Shown here: positions 47,966 to 58,893 of the stretch, piece after piece | How positions within the stretch are numbered: the stretch's first letter is position 1 | How the letters are laid out: every line of letters begins with the position of its first letter | Assembly: GCF_002865645.1 (NCBI RefSeq) | Contig: NW_020194558.1 | Span: 1,054,001-1,118,000 of the forward strand | Direction: 5' to 3' | Length of the DNA stretch: 64,000 nucleotides | DNA from: Hyaloscypha bicolor E | Taxonomy: Eukaryota; Ascomycota; Leotiomycetes; Helotiales; Hyaloscyphaceae | Made by a program: the position numbers and the translations under genes | Notes under the pieces: generated by a model | What the model saw: the letters and a program-made list of their open reading frames with translations, nothing else | Databases searched by the model: none | Told to the model about the DNA's origin: nothing

Positions 47966-49724
47966 ATGTCAGGCTCAGGACCACCTCCCTTCGAGCCTTC
48001 AGTCGAACTTCTCGCCCCATTGTCAGAATCGATCCAAGCTTCCATCGCCCAATACTCTTCTGCCTCAAATCCCGCTGAAAAGGCATTAGCCCTCAAAGCC
48101 ATACAAGCCACCTCCTCCAAGCTCTCCCTCGCAACCACATCAATCCCACGACGCTTCAGCGAGATAAATCTTCGACCATACCTCAACGTAACCCTGCGAC
48201 TAGCCTTCGAGATCAGGCTCTTCGAAACCATACCATCCAATTCCTCCATCACGATCGAAGAAGCAGCATCAAAGGTCAACGCCAGCGAGGAGTTTATCTT
48301 TCGCCTCATCCGCGTCCTCGGTGCTTCCGAAATTCTCGAAGTGTTTTATCCTGAAGAAACAAGTATTGGTCTCGTATCTTTCTCCCACACGCCAATATCT
48401 AGCTTTCTGCTCTCTCCGCTCGCAAAAGCTAGCTTCAGGCACCATTTCGAGACCATGCTCCCTGCTCAACTTGGCTCTGTACCTGGATACTATCACAAGT
48501 ATGGATTCAAGAGCCCGGAAGATCATAAGAATGTGCCATTTACATTTGCCCATGGTACTGTGGATGAGGGTTACTTCGACATACTCGTGAAAGATGCGGA
48601 AAAGTTGACCATTTTCAATAACGCGATGGAGATCATGGCTGTGCTGGGATTGAAGTCGCTGGGAACTATGTATGCCTTTGATCAATTGGTGCCTAATAAG
48701 GACGGTATTGCGTTAGTCGACATTGGTGGTGGGAAGGGACATATGTTGAAAGCCATTCAGGCGGCATATCCAGAAATGAGGGGAAAATTGGTGCTGGAGG
48801 ATTTGAAGGTCATACGAAGATCACGGCATAAAGTGACGGGACTACAGGGCATTTAGACTCGCTTGGGGCGCTCAGTGGACTATAGCGTGCAAATTGAGGG
48901 GTTAAGCCCGCTATAAGGCCTTATAACTCCAGGCCTCGTGCCCTGAAGTAGAGTGTAAGACATTTGCAGGGCTGTCGGAAGATGCTCAGGGGTTATAGCG
49001 CTGCTGGCGGAGCAACTATAGCGCTCGGACGCTGTGAGGGGGCAATTATAGGGTACCTTAGCGAACCTTCCCCTGTAAGTACAGGGATACGCCTTAAAAA
49101 GGTGTGGTACCCCTTGCTTGCGGTTTATAGCGTTCGTTCAGGGCAGTGGCCTGGAATATAGGGGGCTTTAGTGGTTGAATCCAGCAGAAAGTGGCCTGAA
49201 AGTGGACTTGTAGCTCAAATGCCCTGTAGTCCCGTCACTTTATGCCGTGATCTTCGTACTTGATGCGGGTGTGGTTGTCGATGACGAGGTTGTAAAAATA
49301 CCTTATGATTTCTTCAAAGACGTGCAACCTATCAAAGGTAAGTCCCTTCCCCCTTGTTTTCTGAGTAAATAATATCAAGAGCAATGTATTGACGAATAGA
49401 ATAGGATCGAATTACTTCCTGAAATCCATCTTCCACGACTGGCCAGACAAAGCCTGCTTGCAAATCTTATTGAATATAGCACAAGTGATGAGGGGTCATC
49501 CCCATTCCAAGCTACTGATCTGCGAAATGGTACTTTCGGAGCAACATCCAGAGCCGATACCAGTCATGAGGGACATTAACATGCTGCTTATGGGTGGCCA
49601 GGAAAGGAATCTGTTTCAGTGGAATGCATTACTAACAAAGGCGGGATTCAAGGTTTTGAAAGTACATGGTGTTGGGGTTGGGGGTGAGCATAGCAGCATT
49701 ATTGAGTTGGTTCTGAATGAATAG
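47966..49724 (+). pseudogene. O-methyltransferase interrupted by a MITE
   Basis: The gene encodes a SAM-dependent O-methyltransferase of the plant/fungal COMT-like family. An N-terminal winged-helix dimerisation part (about residues 60-150) precedes the SAM loop VDIGGGKGHML. After the interruption comes SIFHDWPDKACLQIL, whose His is the catalytic base in this family, and a C-terminal substrate-binding end with GGEHSSIIEL. A 442-bp element (48815-49256) with a TA duplication splits the frame after ...LEDLKVI, and translation then runs into TAG at 48854-48856. The flanking exons (47966-48814 and 49259-49337, then 49405-49724 after a 67-nt intron) are otherwise in register and amount to 415 codons, so the damage is recent. 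It would methylate a hydroxyl group, plausibly of the cluster polyketide. An upstream in-frame ATG at 47831 adds an unlikely 45-residue leader. Confidence 0.85.
48815..49256. mobile_element. 442-bp MITE, TA target site (Tc1/mariner-like)
   Basis: Perfect 40-bp terminal inverted repeats occupy 48815-48854 and 49217-49256, beginning CGAAGATCACGGCATAAAGT. TA dinucleotides at 48813-48814 and 49257-49258 are the target duplication. There is no transposase frame, so it is non-autonomous. The TA site and long perfect ends point to the Tc1/mariner/pogo (including Fot1-type) superfamily. Perfect ends and no RIP signature imply a young insertion. Confidence 0.92.
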
Positions 49725-52010
49725 TGAGAGTTATAGGTAATTAGTGTTGTTCCACCCAGCTGTTTCCACGGAGTTTAGCAAAAGGGGGGGGTGGGGGGTT
49801 ATATGAAAGAACAGTTGAACTGCGACTGATAATGAGGCTATGGATACAAAATTTCGGCCAAGAAACGATCACACATCATGAATGGATATTTCCGAAACAA
49901 TTAAAATTTTGATCTCTCCTTGATGGGGCTTCTCTGGAGGATATTGTTGGAGATGAAGTGGCCAATGGAAGAAATTGCTGACAAACCGGGGAAGAGGTAC
50001 AGATTACTGCGGTACCACAGACTGTCAGTCTCTGAGCTACGAGAGCTATCCGAATATCCTTAATAATGCACAATGTTTTACATAAAGCCCTCCCCTGGTA
50101 TTTCAAAGCCTCCAGGCAACCACCCACGAAGTTGCGCGCACTTGCCACGTTCTTATGCCTTGAATACTTGGTATTTGAGATAAATAACCCCTGAGCGGTC
50201 GGGTGGTTCCAGCAAGTTCTTCTCCACAATAAAACAGGAATTATGTTACATAATTGGTCAGTCACACTGGCTGAGGCTTGTGCTGATAGTAACCGCTCAA
50301 GGGTTTATTTATCCCAAATACTAAGCGAACTAATTTAATATGCCCCTGTTAGGAAGAGGTCGAGATGCAAATAGTCTGCGACTAGTTCCTGGACCAGGCC
50401 GACTTGGCTTGGCTTGGCAATTGCCTTTCAGGACGCAGAGGCAAAATGCGGATTTCAGCAGCCTTGGCAGGTGATGGGGCGCGGATTTGCACCCGAAATG
50501 GAGCAATCTACGATAAACAGATGTAGTCTAGCATCAGATCGATCAAGGACAAGAGAACGAAGCGCTTGAAAGCCTAAGCGTTGTCCAATTGACGCCACGC
50601 TGCCGTTGATGACGGCACATGGGCTGAACTGATGGCATCCCCGCAACGCCTCGACTGCTATGTTGCAGCAGGAGGCTTGACTTTCCACTTTTTGACCATT
50701 TTATCAAGTCTTATATGGCTTAAAAAGTAAAATGCTTGGGTATGAGCTTCAGTATAGCTCAATTAAGTTATATATGATACCATATTTGTAGAAAAATGTA
50801 CGGGCTTACTTCGTTACAGGTGTGTGTGGACCTACGCTAAATTGACGTTTGTCTACTGTGGATACAGGCCTTTTCGTCGGGGACATTTCCTCCGATCAAA
50901 ATCAACATCATAATCTGTCAAGCCTGCATGAGTAAGAACAGCAAAGCGAAACCCGATATTCAGGTAACTGCTTTGATGAGGGTTGGATTCAGAGCTGACG
51001 GACTCTTACTTTGAAAATAGAAACGAAGCACAAAGATCTGGTCTGGTCGATGGGAATGTACATTATTTCAGGCATGCAAATCACCTAAATTACTAAAGTT
51101 CTTACATTACGGGAAGAAAATCAATGTTTGCCCCGGAAGAACCATGCGCTTCCCCTCTCCCGGCTGGAGCTGGGGTAGAAAAGATCAGGTGATTCGCAAT
51201 AGATTCGGGCATATAAGCGAAATGGCTGAAGCGAAAGATAGGGGTTCGCTAAACTGTTTTTGGGGCACGCCAGTCCACTATCGATCTCGCAAGGTTCGCA
51301 ACAAATGTAAACTCTAGATACATGAAACGTAGCTAGTCCAGTAGAATTAAGTCCTCTATGCTTTGCATATATCTAAACTCCGAAAAGCTATTAAAAGCAT
51401 GTTTTTCTGTGGAACTGGTCGGGTTTCAGGCATCGTGCAACTCGTTGGGCAGATGGCTTGTTAAATTTAAGCGATAGGTGGTCAAATGCCGGCCATCGAA
51501 TGCAACCCCTTTGGCCTCTTCTCAAGGGGCTGTGTTGGCGGCAGTCCATATGCAGCCTCGAATTGATACGAGAACTTGGAGTCTAGTCATTTATAATCTC
51601 AATACTGCGGTTTGCCCCCCCGGGTTTAGCGGCCCGTTGCTTCGGGAAAGGTGCGTGCACGGGCCCACTGCCGCTTTCAACGTCTATAAAAGTTCGCTCT
51701 CCCCCCGCTACTCGACCTTCTTCTTCTTCAATCCTTTCCCAACACTCCCTCGCTCGGCCATTTAACCTCGTCATGCGCCATTGACCCCTCTCTACCGAGA
51801 CATACTCAAAACACCCCGTCGCAATTAAAAACCCGGTTTAAAGCTAGAACTATCAATCTCTACCATTTGTTACTCCAGATTCGATACTCATGATTGTCAC
51901 CACGGCGATTATTCCCTTAGATGGCATCGCATTGCCCGAGATACGAGCATAAACTCAACTCGCTACCCTCTCCTCGCCATCACACTATCACAATCCTCAC
52001 GGTAATGCTC
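49725..52010. other. Intergenic region, no supported gene
   Basis: About 2.3 kb of mixed composition. Frames at 49876-50265 and 50455-50688 (minus) and 51478-51765 (plus) show no domain. A G-run with imperfect T interruptions lies at 49787-49798. A TATAAAAG box followed by a CT-rich leader at 51685-51740 looks like a fungal promoter, but no recognisable gene follows before transposon-like sequence begins. Confidence 0.5.
51685..51740 (+). promoter_or_regulatory. Orphan promoter-like TATA plus CT-rich leader
   Basis: TATAAAAG (51685-51692) is followed about 10-50 bp downstream by CT-rich tracts such as CTCTCCCCCC and TTCTTCTTCTTC, the usual layout of a fungal transcription start. No open frame with a domain follows. 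A truncated or non-coding transcript, or chance, are all possible. Confidence 0.3.
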
Positions 52011-52905
52011 CCTCGTTAATTACGAAAGTAGAGGCTTGCCCTTGGCATTCCCTTTATGTGATATGACTTGGCTAATGGTAAAAATGCCTCACATGACGTG
52101 GCTAGTTATTGCTTGGTTATACCGTGGCATTACGTATTAGGAGAAGGATCTCAGTAATCTCCTTAATGCTATTAAGATAACGATATGCGTTATTTGCCTT
52201 GATTTAAGTTAATTTGTAATAAGATAAAACCGTTTTTATTAACCGTAATTATAGCAAATAATAATTTATATAATAATAGTATTATTAAAGCTTTTATTAA
52301 GTATTTCATGAATTGAATATGAAACGTTAATATTAAAAGAATAGATTATAAGTAAATAAATTAACGTGAAAGATTATAAGAAAGTAAATTATATAACCTT
52401 AAAAGGAACTTAATTATTAAAAGTGTTACGGTTGTTACGATATACGGTACTAGTAGGGGTTAGACTAGAGCTAGAGAGGCATCTGGCATCTGAGAGGGGC
52501 ATCTGGCATCTGAGCGAGGCATCTGTAGTCACCTGATCGTTGCACGTGATCCCGAGCTTAAGCTAGCACGTGGGCCGTGCGTAGCTCGCGATTATTTAGA
52601 TCCGAGGCTCCTTCGAGATCCTCTTCTCTCTTTAGCTTTGAATCGTCGAAATAGAGACAGTCTAACCACGCCTTCCAGGCCCTAGATCTTGTGCTCGTGG
52701 CAAAAAGGGAGAGATAAGAAAGCTAAAAAAATAAAAAAAGAGGCTTAATAGGCTAGCAGAGATTAGTTTGTAAGCTCTGTAATTATTATAATAACTGAGT
52801 ATTTACGGTATGCGAAACGGATCCAAATTATATAGATACTAGCGTTTAATATCGGGCGTTAAACGCTAGAGTTCAATATTACTAATATTCAGCTTTCAAG
52901 TTCGC
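52010..52905. mobile_element. Transposon-like patch, possible LTR remnant
   Basis: Base composition changes sharply here. An A+T-rich section with recurrent TTAATA words (about 52140-52420) is followed by a segment starting TGTTACGGTTGTTACG (52423). This contains the motif GGCATCTGGCATCTGA twice (about 52476-52514) and ends in AGACAGTCTAACCACGCC, after which comes GCTCGTGGCA. The order of TGTTACGG start and ACCACGCC end resembles some fungal gypsy LTRs, but no second LTR or target duplication was found. Confidence 0.35.
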
Positions 52906-53466
52906 GAGCCCGTGCGAAACGGGCCCTCAACCTCCCGCGAGTCGCGTCACCAGGGTGTTACCACCGCGACGGTCCAGACTCCAGAGCCCTGGGGCTCAAG
53001 CAGTCTGGCCCAGTTCTATAATTATCTACCCCAGCTTTGCAGATTGTCAGTCCGCAACCTTGATCAATGTGGCGTTTCTTTGTCCTTTTTCGTTTCCGTC
53101 CTGCAGCCACCCTGCTTGCTTCCGCCAACCAGCTCGCGAAATCACCTTCAGCTGGACCCAGGAGAAAAAGAAAAGCCTGTCATGGGCCAACCCCCAAACC
53201 CAATTGTCGAAATGGCTTCATTGAGCCGCTTTCATTCCCACGCTTCTCTCTGGTCTAGATTCGAAGGATGCCTCCAAAACAAGTTCTTGCCAGCCACGAT
53301 AAGCCCCCTTTTCGCAAGGCTGGAGAGAAGAGAAACAGCTGCTTGTGAGCTATCGAACGGCTTCAGAGCATGGCTTACTGACCTCCCATGTTCTGCCGAG
53401 ATAAAGATGGACATTCCCCGCTGAGATTTCTGTATCTCTGTGCCTCGTTACAAACTCACCAGCAAA
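52906..53466. other. Intergenic, G+C-richer stretch
   Basis: A 170-codon open frame (52912-53424) covers most of this region but shows no domain, has low-complexity Pro/Ser content and competes with frames in other phases. I do not call a gene. It is probably the promoter side of the DUF3176-type pseudogene. Confidence 0.4.
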
Positions 53467-54359
53467 ATGGAGTCAAAGGAGATGGACATGGTAAGTCCCA
53501 AATTCTCGGAGAACTATTCACTCTAGCGTGTCGGTTCCTGGGCCTGTAGCAATGTTCAACAGATCCTGGAACATTCTACTCCTGAAAATTATTGAAAGTA
53601 TGCTGACTCTGAAATCTTGGGAATAGGTATAAGGAGAGCCATAAGTTAACAGATTTGGACAAGTTTGAGCAGAGTAGCAGAGGTCCTTTCGGTTCTGTCA
53701 AACTACTCTTCTCACGACCCTTCAAGTAAGACCTAACTCAACCTTTTTTGCGTTTCAAGCTCAGTTCAACTCGGGAACAATGGCTGAACTAGGGTACAGG
53801 TTTCTGGGTGCTTTTGGAGCGATCCTCACAATCCTCACGTTAGCTTTCCATACTCTCATTCAAAATGCGATATCTACGAGAAGTAGAAAGCTCGAAATTG
53901 ACGGCTTTTACGGTGACCCCATTTGCGGAGCAAGCTATCCTCAAGGAAACAACTATACTAGCATGTATAATAAATACTCCACATCCGAGACTTTGGAGGA
54001 TCAAGGACCGGCTCTCGACATGGTTGCCGATATCACTTACGGAATATACTACACCATGATGTACAACGACACTCAGACTCAACTCAGCATCGCCAATTGC
54101 CTATACGGTAATTGTACAGTACATGGAGCCATATTCAAACTCTGGGCGTGTGCTTTAAATGTGCCGACATTACCTCTAAGATATATAGCGACAACTACAA
54201 CGACATCTACACTCTCTACGGAAATACTGTGGTGATGAACCAGAAAGCCGGATTGGTGACATCCAGTGTGGGCTCCGATAAATTATCGATCGGGATTATC
54301 GATTAGTAATCGTTATCGGCTAATCGATCGATAAACGATCGATATCGATAATTATCGTT

Positions 54360-54582
54360 GATAAAAGTGGGCCCCAGCTATTAAGCGAGCCCTATTACAT
54401 GAACATCTCGCTTTCTAGTTCAATTATAAACCAATTAGTATAAAGATTAGTATAAAAGTAGACTATTATTACTATACTATTATATTTCTATTTAATAGTC
54501 TATTATATAATATAGATAATATAATTATTGCTAATACTATCAATGCAATGGGGCTCGCTTAATGGCTGGGCCCGCTTTTATC
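54360..54582. repeat. Inner inverted-repeat unit within the hAT element
   Basis: The ends, about 33 bp, are near-perfect inverted repeats starting GATAAAAG and running through GCGAGCCC. The core is A+T-rich. It may be an independent MITE nested in the hAT element, or an internal foldback; a target duplication is not clear. Confidence 0.7.
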
Positions 54583-54594
54583 GATAATTCCATT

Positions 54595-54710
54595 GATAAA
54601 AGTGGGCCCGCCAGCCATTGAGCGAGCCCATCAATAATTCCATCGATAAAAGTGGGCCCGCCAGCCATTGAGTGAGCCCATCGATAATTCCATCGATAAA
54701 AGTGGGTCCC
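54595..54710. repeat. 50-bp tandem repeat within the hAT element
   Basis: Units start at 54595, 54645 and 54695 (partial). Each begins GATAAAAGTGGG and ends AATTCCATC. The unit is homologous to the ends of the neighbouring 54360-54582 inverted-repeat unit, suggesting amplification of that terminus. Confidence 0.8.
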
Positions 54711-55014
54711 AGGGCCTTGGCAATACTACAGGGCCACTACAGGGCCACTACAGGGCCACTACAGGGCCAATACGCTATATTTACAGGCCTTAGACCGCCT
54801 TTACAGTACTAAATCTATTAATAATAGTGGGTCCAGGGCCTTGGTAGTACTACAGGGCTACTACAGGGCTAATGCGCTATATTTATAGGCCTTATACCGC
54901 CTTTACTAAATCGGAATTCTGCTATAGTAAAGAAAAGGTGGTATGAGGCCTATAAATATAGCACATTGGCCCTGTAATGGCCCTGTAGTGGCCCTGTAGT
55001 ATTACCAAGGCCTT
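54711..55014. repeat. Palindromic unit with CTACAGGGCC array
   Basis: The left arm starts AGGGCCTTGGCAATACTACA and contains a run of ACTACAGGGCC words. The right arm is its inverse, ending TATTACCAAGGCCTT. A second partial direct copy of the left arm begins near 54828, so the unit has been internally duplicated. Confidence 0.75.
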
Positions 55015-56111
55015 AGTTCGATAATTATCGTAATCGATGGTCGATTATCGATTATCGAAAAATTAGCGCGATTATCTAATCGGAGCTTATCGAGCTTATC
55101 GGAGCCCACACTGGTGACATCTTGGGCAGACACGCTCTATCCCGATCCCTCTGTCCTCCCAGGCGTCGGGCCCCTCATTGCCCACGTCACGACAATGACG
55201 CGTGCGGACACTAGCGTCTATCCAACAGGCATAGATTGTGCTTGTACTGGTGTGTGGTGGATGTCACGGGATAGACATCCCGGTGGGCCCCAACAATGGC
55301 GAAGGCCAGAGTAGGGCAGAAAGATGATGTATTCTCTATGAGTGATAGCTAGCTAAAGTACCTTCCGGCCCTGGTAGCTTACGTAACAGTGGATCTGAGC
55401 AATGTTACAATGACAAATTGGGACATCACAGATGCGGTATATACAAACTGGACTGATTCATCAAACTTTGCGCATACCACCTACGGGCAGGGGACCGACA
55501 TTCAACTCACCCCGCCAACGTGTTATGACCAGGATGCTCAACCAATTTCCGACACGACGGAGTGCACAAAGACGATTTCCAATCGTTCACAAATCGCATT
55601 GCAGAACTTCTTCACTGGCGATAAAACAGGGTTCACGGGCATGGCGACCCAGAACTTAACCACTGGACGCTGGAACATCGGCAGCGAAGTCATGCAGCTC
55701 ATTTACACAACCGCTGGTCGCTCGGATGATCTCGTCATAAGCATGGGGATCATCATGAATAACATCGGTCTACTCATGATCTCTAATATTCGTCAAACAC
55801 AGCCACAAGCTGGTTTCTCAAAGAGCTTGGGAGAGGTATGGATCTGGACTACTCTCTACCATATCCGCTGGGGCTACATGGTCCTTCCAACCCTGCTTGT
55901 GGTCGCCAGCGTACTCTTGTTGATAGCCACAATCATCAAGAGCTGGGGACATGAGAAGTGGAAGTCTTCTGTGCTGCCGCTGTTATTTCATCCCTTAGCA
56001 GATGAAGTACGACCTGGGGTGGCGCCTCATAAGATGTCCGAGTTGAAGGCAGTTGCGGAAAACAGGCAAGTGCGACTTCACAGGGGCCACTTGGGTTCTC
56101 AATTTGTTTAG

Positions 56112-57814
56112 GTTTCAATTATTTCTTTCGGACCGTTATATCTTTAGGAATACTCCTTACAATGGATTTGCTACACGGGGAAATACTGTAATATGGACGT
56201 ACACGAGGTCGATGATGAAATTTTGCACGTATCTCAATGACAGTTTTGAAAATAAGGGATGATTAATTCATTCAACAAATCAGGTCATCCTAACAATGCT
56301 TAGAAGTATTTCCTTTCCATCGCAAAATGCGGCTCTCTATTGCGTGACGGGGATCTTCCCGTCACGTGATGAGCGTCAGATTCGGCAATTTGTCGCTTAA
56401 AGGGGGGGGCCGGGAAAGGGATACCTGTGTGACTCCTCCTGACTCAAAGGCGAAACATTTCACATTTCACATCTGCATATGCAATCATGCTTCTTAATTG
56501 ACATCATACAGCAGGCAGCAGTACCCAGTTTCATCCTCATCGAAGTTTCCATTGGCCGTCATGTGACGGGTGCCTGTTCATTGGGGGCCGCAAGGCCCCT
56601 GCCCTTCTTGGTAAGGCAAACACCACGTGAGTCGCCTCTAGGCTGCACTTCCTCCATAAAAATCCCGAACCCTTCAAAGTGGAGCTTCGTCAACACCGAG
56701 TTGAGATGGCCGCAGTGGAGGGAGGCCTGAAATGTAACCTCGGCCTTGAGTCATCGATATATATGCCTGAACCACTTCCCAGCCCTGCGTTTTAATTTCC
56801 TTTGTTTACTTTTAGTTTCAGGTTGTGTACTTTATAAGAAGACGATTCCTTCGAAGGATTTGGCTTTGCATTGATTGTATTTGTCCTATTTCGGTCTCTT
56901 CAGACGTTTCAGCTGTCACTCGTTGCCACTCGTCAATCAATCATCTTCAAGCTTCCAATCACCAATCACCACTCAACACTTCATTCAATTCTTGCCAAAG
57001 AATTCATCTTCATTCAGCACAATTGTTGAACTCCTTCATCCAATCTTGAGAGCGTCTCCTCGTATCTGGTCACTCGGCAACAATCCTTCGAATTGGCTCA
57101 ACAATCGTCATCCCACCCGCATTGCGGGCATCTCTACAACTCCGCAAATCTGTCCCACCACGGTCTCCTCAGCAGCAGCAAAGCTGCAATGAGCGACCAA
57201 AAACCACCTCCTCCACCTCGGCCACCGCCACGTGATACCTGTAAGTCTCCTTCTTCCAACCAAGTTCCAAACAGTCGCTGACTGAATAAGCCTATGGTGG
57301 GAAGCAACGCTGAGCCCTCCACCTCCACCGTCTTCGCCGAAATTAGAGGAGCAGGGTGCTTTGTTATCTGTTTTTGTGTTTTTTCTACTTTGCATTTTCT
57401 GTTATGATATATTTATGAGTTGTGAGAATTTTGGTTGCTTTTTTAGGGAATGGACTCCGGTATAGGTGCATTGGGATTGGGGTTGGGCATTGAGCGGGGT
57501 CTTCACGGATGGATTGGATTGAGCTGGAATATGCTCTTGGTATTACGACTTTATGACCGTACGTGGGGTTCGGGCTTCGTTGAACTTGATATGCTTGAGC
57601 TTTGCGAGATTGGCCTCAAGGTTGACACTCGAGCTCACTCAAAAATGGAATCCCCTCTCCCGAACGTCAGTGTTTGTGCAACGCTTTATGCATGATACTC
57701 TCAAGCCTACAGTACCCAGTTTTGAATCTCAAACATATTGAGCATTAGAATTTATCAATTGAGAGCGTGTCTTAACTCTCGTATATCCTTGATTGAGGTC
57801 CCATTATATTTCCC
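56112..57814. other. Intergenic with CA-rich leader, possible short transcript
   Basis: A CA/TC-rich stretch typical of fungal 5' leaders runs from about 56900 to 57060. At 57189 an ATG opens a very short Pro-rich frame (separate entry). A G-run lies at 56402-56408. The ORF at 57450-57695 has no domain and is not called. Confidence 0.45.
57189..57320 (+). CDS. Possible Pro-rich micropeptide, two exons
   Basis: ATG at 57189 begins MSDQKPPPPPRPPPRDT, interrupted by a GTAAGT donor (57241). Joining to an acceptor near 57291 would give SYGGKQR and a stop at about 57312, for about 24 residues. The CA-rich leader upstream suggests a transcribed region, but there is no homology evidence, and a longer alternative starts at 57093 in the same frame. 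It is only a candidate. Confidence 0.2.
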
Positions 57815-58893
57815 TCATCCAATTTCTCTCGAAAATACCACTGGCCCCTGACAAGCACTAATAAGCCCCAAGTAATGATCATGCGCCGTGCCATCAATAG
57901 GAACCAACCCTGTCCCTGCATTACACTCTTCATTCCCCACCCCCTCACAAACTACCACATCGCTCGCTTCATACACGTCCGTCGCGTCAGTCCCATTCGT
58001 AAGCCAGTACTCCGGACTCGTATGCTCATACCCTATCCAAGTCGGTGGTAGCTGGGACACGGGATCGTTCTCATGCGTCATCCTGTAATTCCCTCCTTTC
58101 TCCGGAGCCTGCGACATCACGAATGTTGCAAACTCCGTGTTTCCCACGCGTGGAGAGCCATAGGTGTAGATATCAGCGTTGTAGTTTATACTCCTCAGCT
58201 CAGCACCAGCGAGCGTCGCGATCCCGGCGCCGATGCTGTGGCCTGTGATGATGAGGGAGTAATCTGGGTACATCTCGAGAGCTGAAATGGCGGTATTGAG
58301 GACGGCGTCCCGACGTTCAGACCATCCCGTGGAGAAGCCGGAGTGGATCCAGCAGGATGTGCAGCCTGTGAGGGTGTATGGTACTCGAGCGAATGTGAAG
58401 TCTGTGAACCAGTTGCGGATTGTGCTCCCAGAACCCGCGAATGCAACGATGATAAGAGATCTTGTTGGATCGAGCGCCACGAAGCCTTTAATGTTCGCTG
58501 TGGTTATGTCGTTGTTGCTGGGATTAGAAAGTGGAGAGAGGAGGGGGGAGAGACTTACGAGCCTCCGAATTCCACGAGGGATGTCACGTTGTCCGCTTCT
58601 ACGAGAGCGCAGGCATTAACTGGGCAGGCGATCAGAGACTAGGAAGCCGAGTTCTCATTTCTCTGACAATATGAAGCTGCTTTAAAATTTGCGAAAAGCT
58701 TGAAATTGTCGAGGAGAGATTCTGGTATGCCGATTGTTGTGCTATCTGTACGAGCCTGTCAGGGACTGCCAAGTCTTCGGGCCATAAATGGGGGTTCACC
58801 TCCTTGTTCAAGGGGCTTTCCTGCTTCTTGTACAGGAATAGCATTTGCCAGAGATAGGAGAAGTCCAAGTGCAAAAGATACTGCGAACTTCAT
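57815..58893 (-). pseudogene. Secreted class 3 lipase, in-frame stop in exon 2
   Basis: A signal peptide (MKFAVSFALGLLLSLANA) and propeptide are encoded in exon 1 (58893-58800). A 54-nt intron with CTGAC branch (58799-58746) leads to DSTTIGIPESLLDNFKLF, then AASYCQRNENSAS, a TAG at 58641-58639, and ACPVNACALVEADN. A 41-nt intron (58558-58518) joins NIKGFVALDP and the catalytic domain. The nucleophile is in GHSIGAG, the Asp in HENDPVSQLPP, and the His in TAHDHYL. RNWFTDFTF is the usual lid-adjacent segment. The protein would hydrolyse triacylglycerols outside the cell. Reading through, about 327 codons match the usual length of fungal Lipase_3 enzymes. The stop is a likely C-to-T change of CAG; an assembly error or an unusual intron are alternatives. 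All catalytic residues are intact. Confidence 0.8.

Larger units (their letters stand above)
54264..55113. mobile_element. 850-bp non-autonomous hAT-type element
   Basis: An 8-bp target duplication GTGACATC (54256-54263 and 55114-55121) flanks 18-bp inverted ends CAGTGTGGGCTCCGATAA. Ends starting CAG and 8-bp duplications define hAT. There is no transposase. The interior is a mosaic: a 223-bp inverted-repeat unit (54360-54582), two and a third copies of a 50-bp tandem unit (from 54595), and a 300-bp palindromic unit (54711-55014). Confidence 0.92.
53467..56111 (+). pseudogene. DUF3176-family membrane protein, disrupted
   Basis: DUF3176 proteins are fungal integral membrane proteins of unknown role. 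Their marks are visible here. An N-terminal SSRGPFGSVKLLF segment (about 53660-53725) precedes a first membrane helix FLGAFGAILTILTLAF, spliced from an acceptor near 53800. A Cys-rich lumenal part follows (CLYGNCTV; then GVCFKCADIT in another frame), and a second helix pair near the end (RWGYMVLPTLLVVASVLLLIATII, then KWKSSVLPLLFHPL). The gene is broken in at least three ways: a one-base frame change near 54140, an 850-bp hAT-like insertion at 54264-55113 with its 8-bp duplication, and a second frame change near 55235. The last exon (to 56111) is intact. Probable exon 1 is MESKEMDM (53467-53490) with a GTAAGT donor. Confidence 0.82.

Noticed and set aside
50000..50060. tRNA-like AGACT-GAC-AGTCT hairpin with GTAGCTCAG on the minus strand
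   Set aside because: There is no matching T-arm (GGTTCGAATCC type) or acceptor stem, so a tRNA is not supported.
52912..53424. 170-codon plus-strand frame
   Set aside because: It has a low-complexity sequence, no recognisable motif, overlapping alternative frames and no splice structure.
58746..58799. TGA early in the lipase as a second nonsense mutation
   Set aside because: A 54-nt intron with GTGAAC donor, CTGAC branch and ACAG acceptor removes it while keeping the frame.
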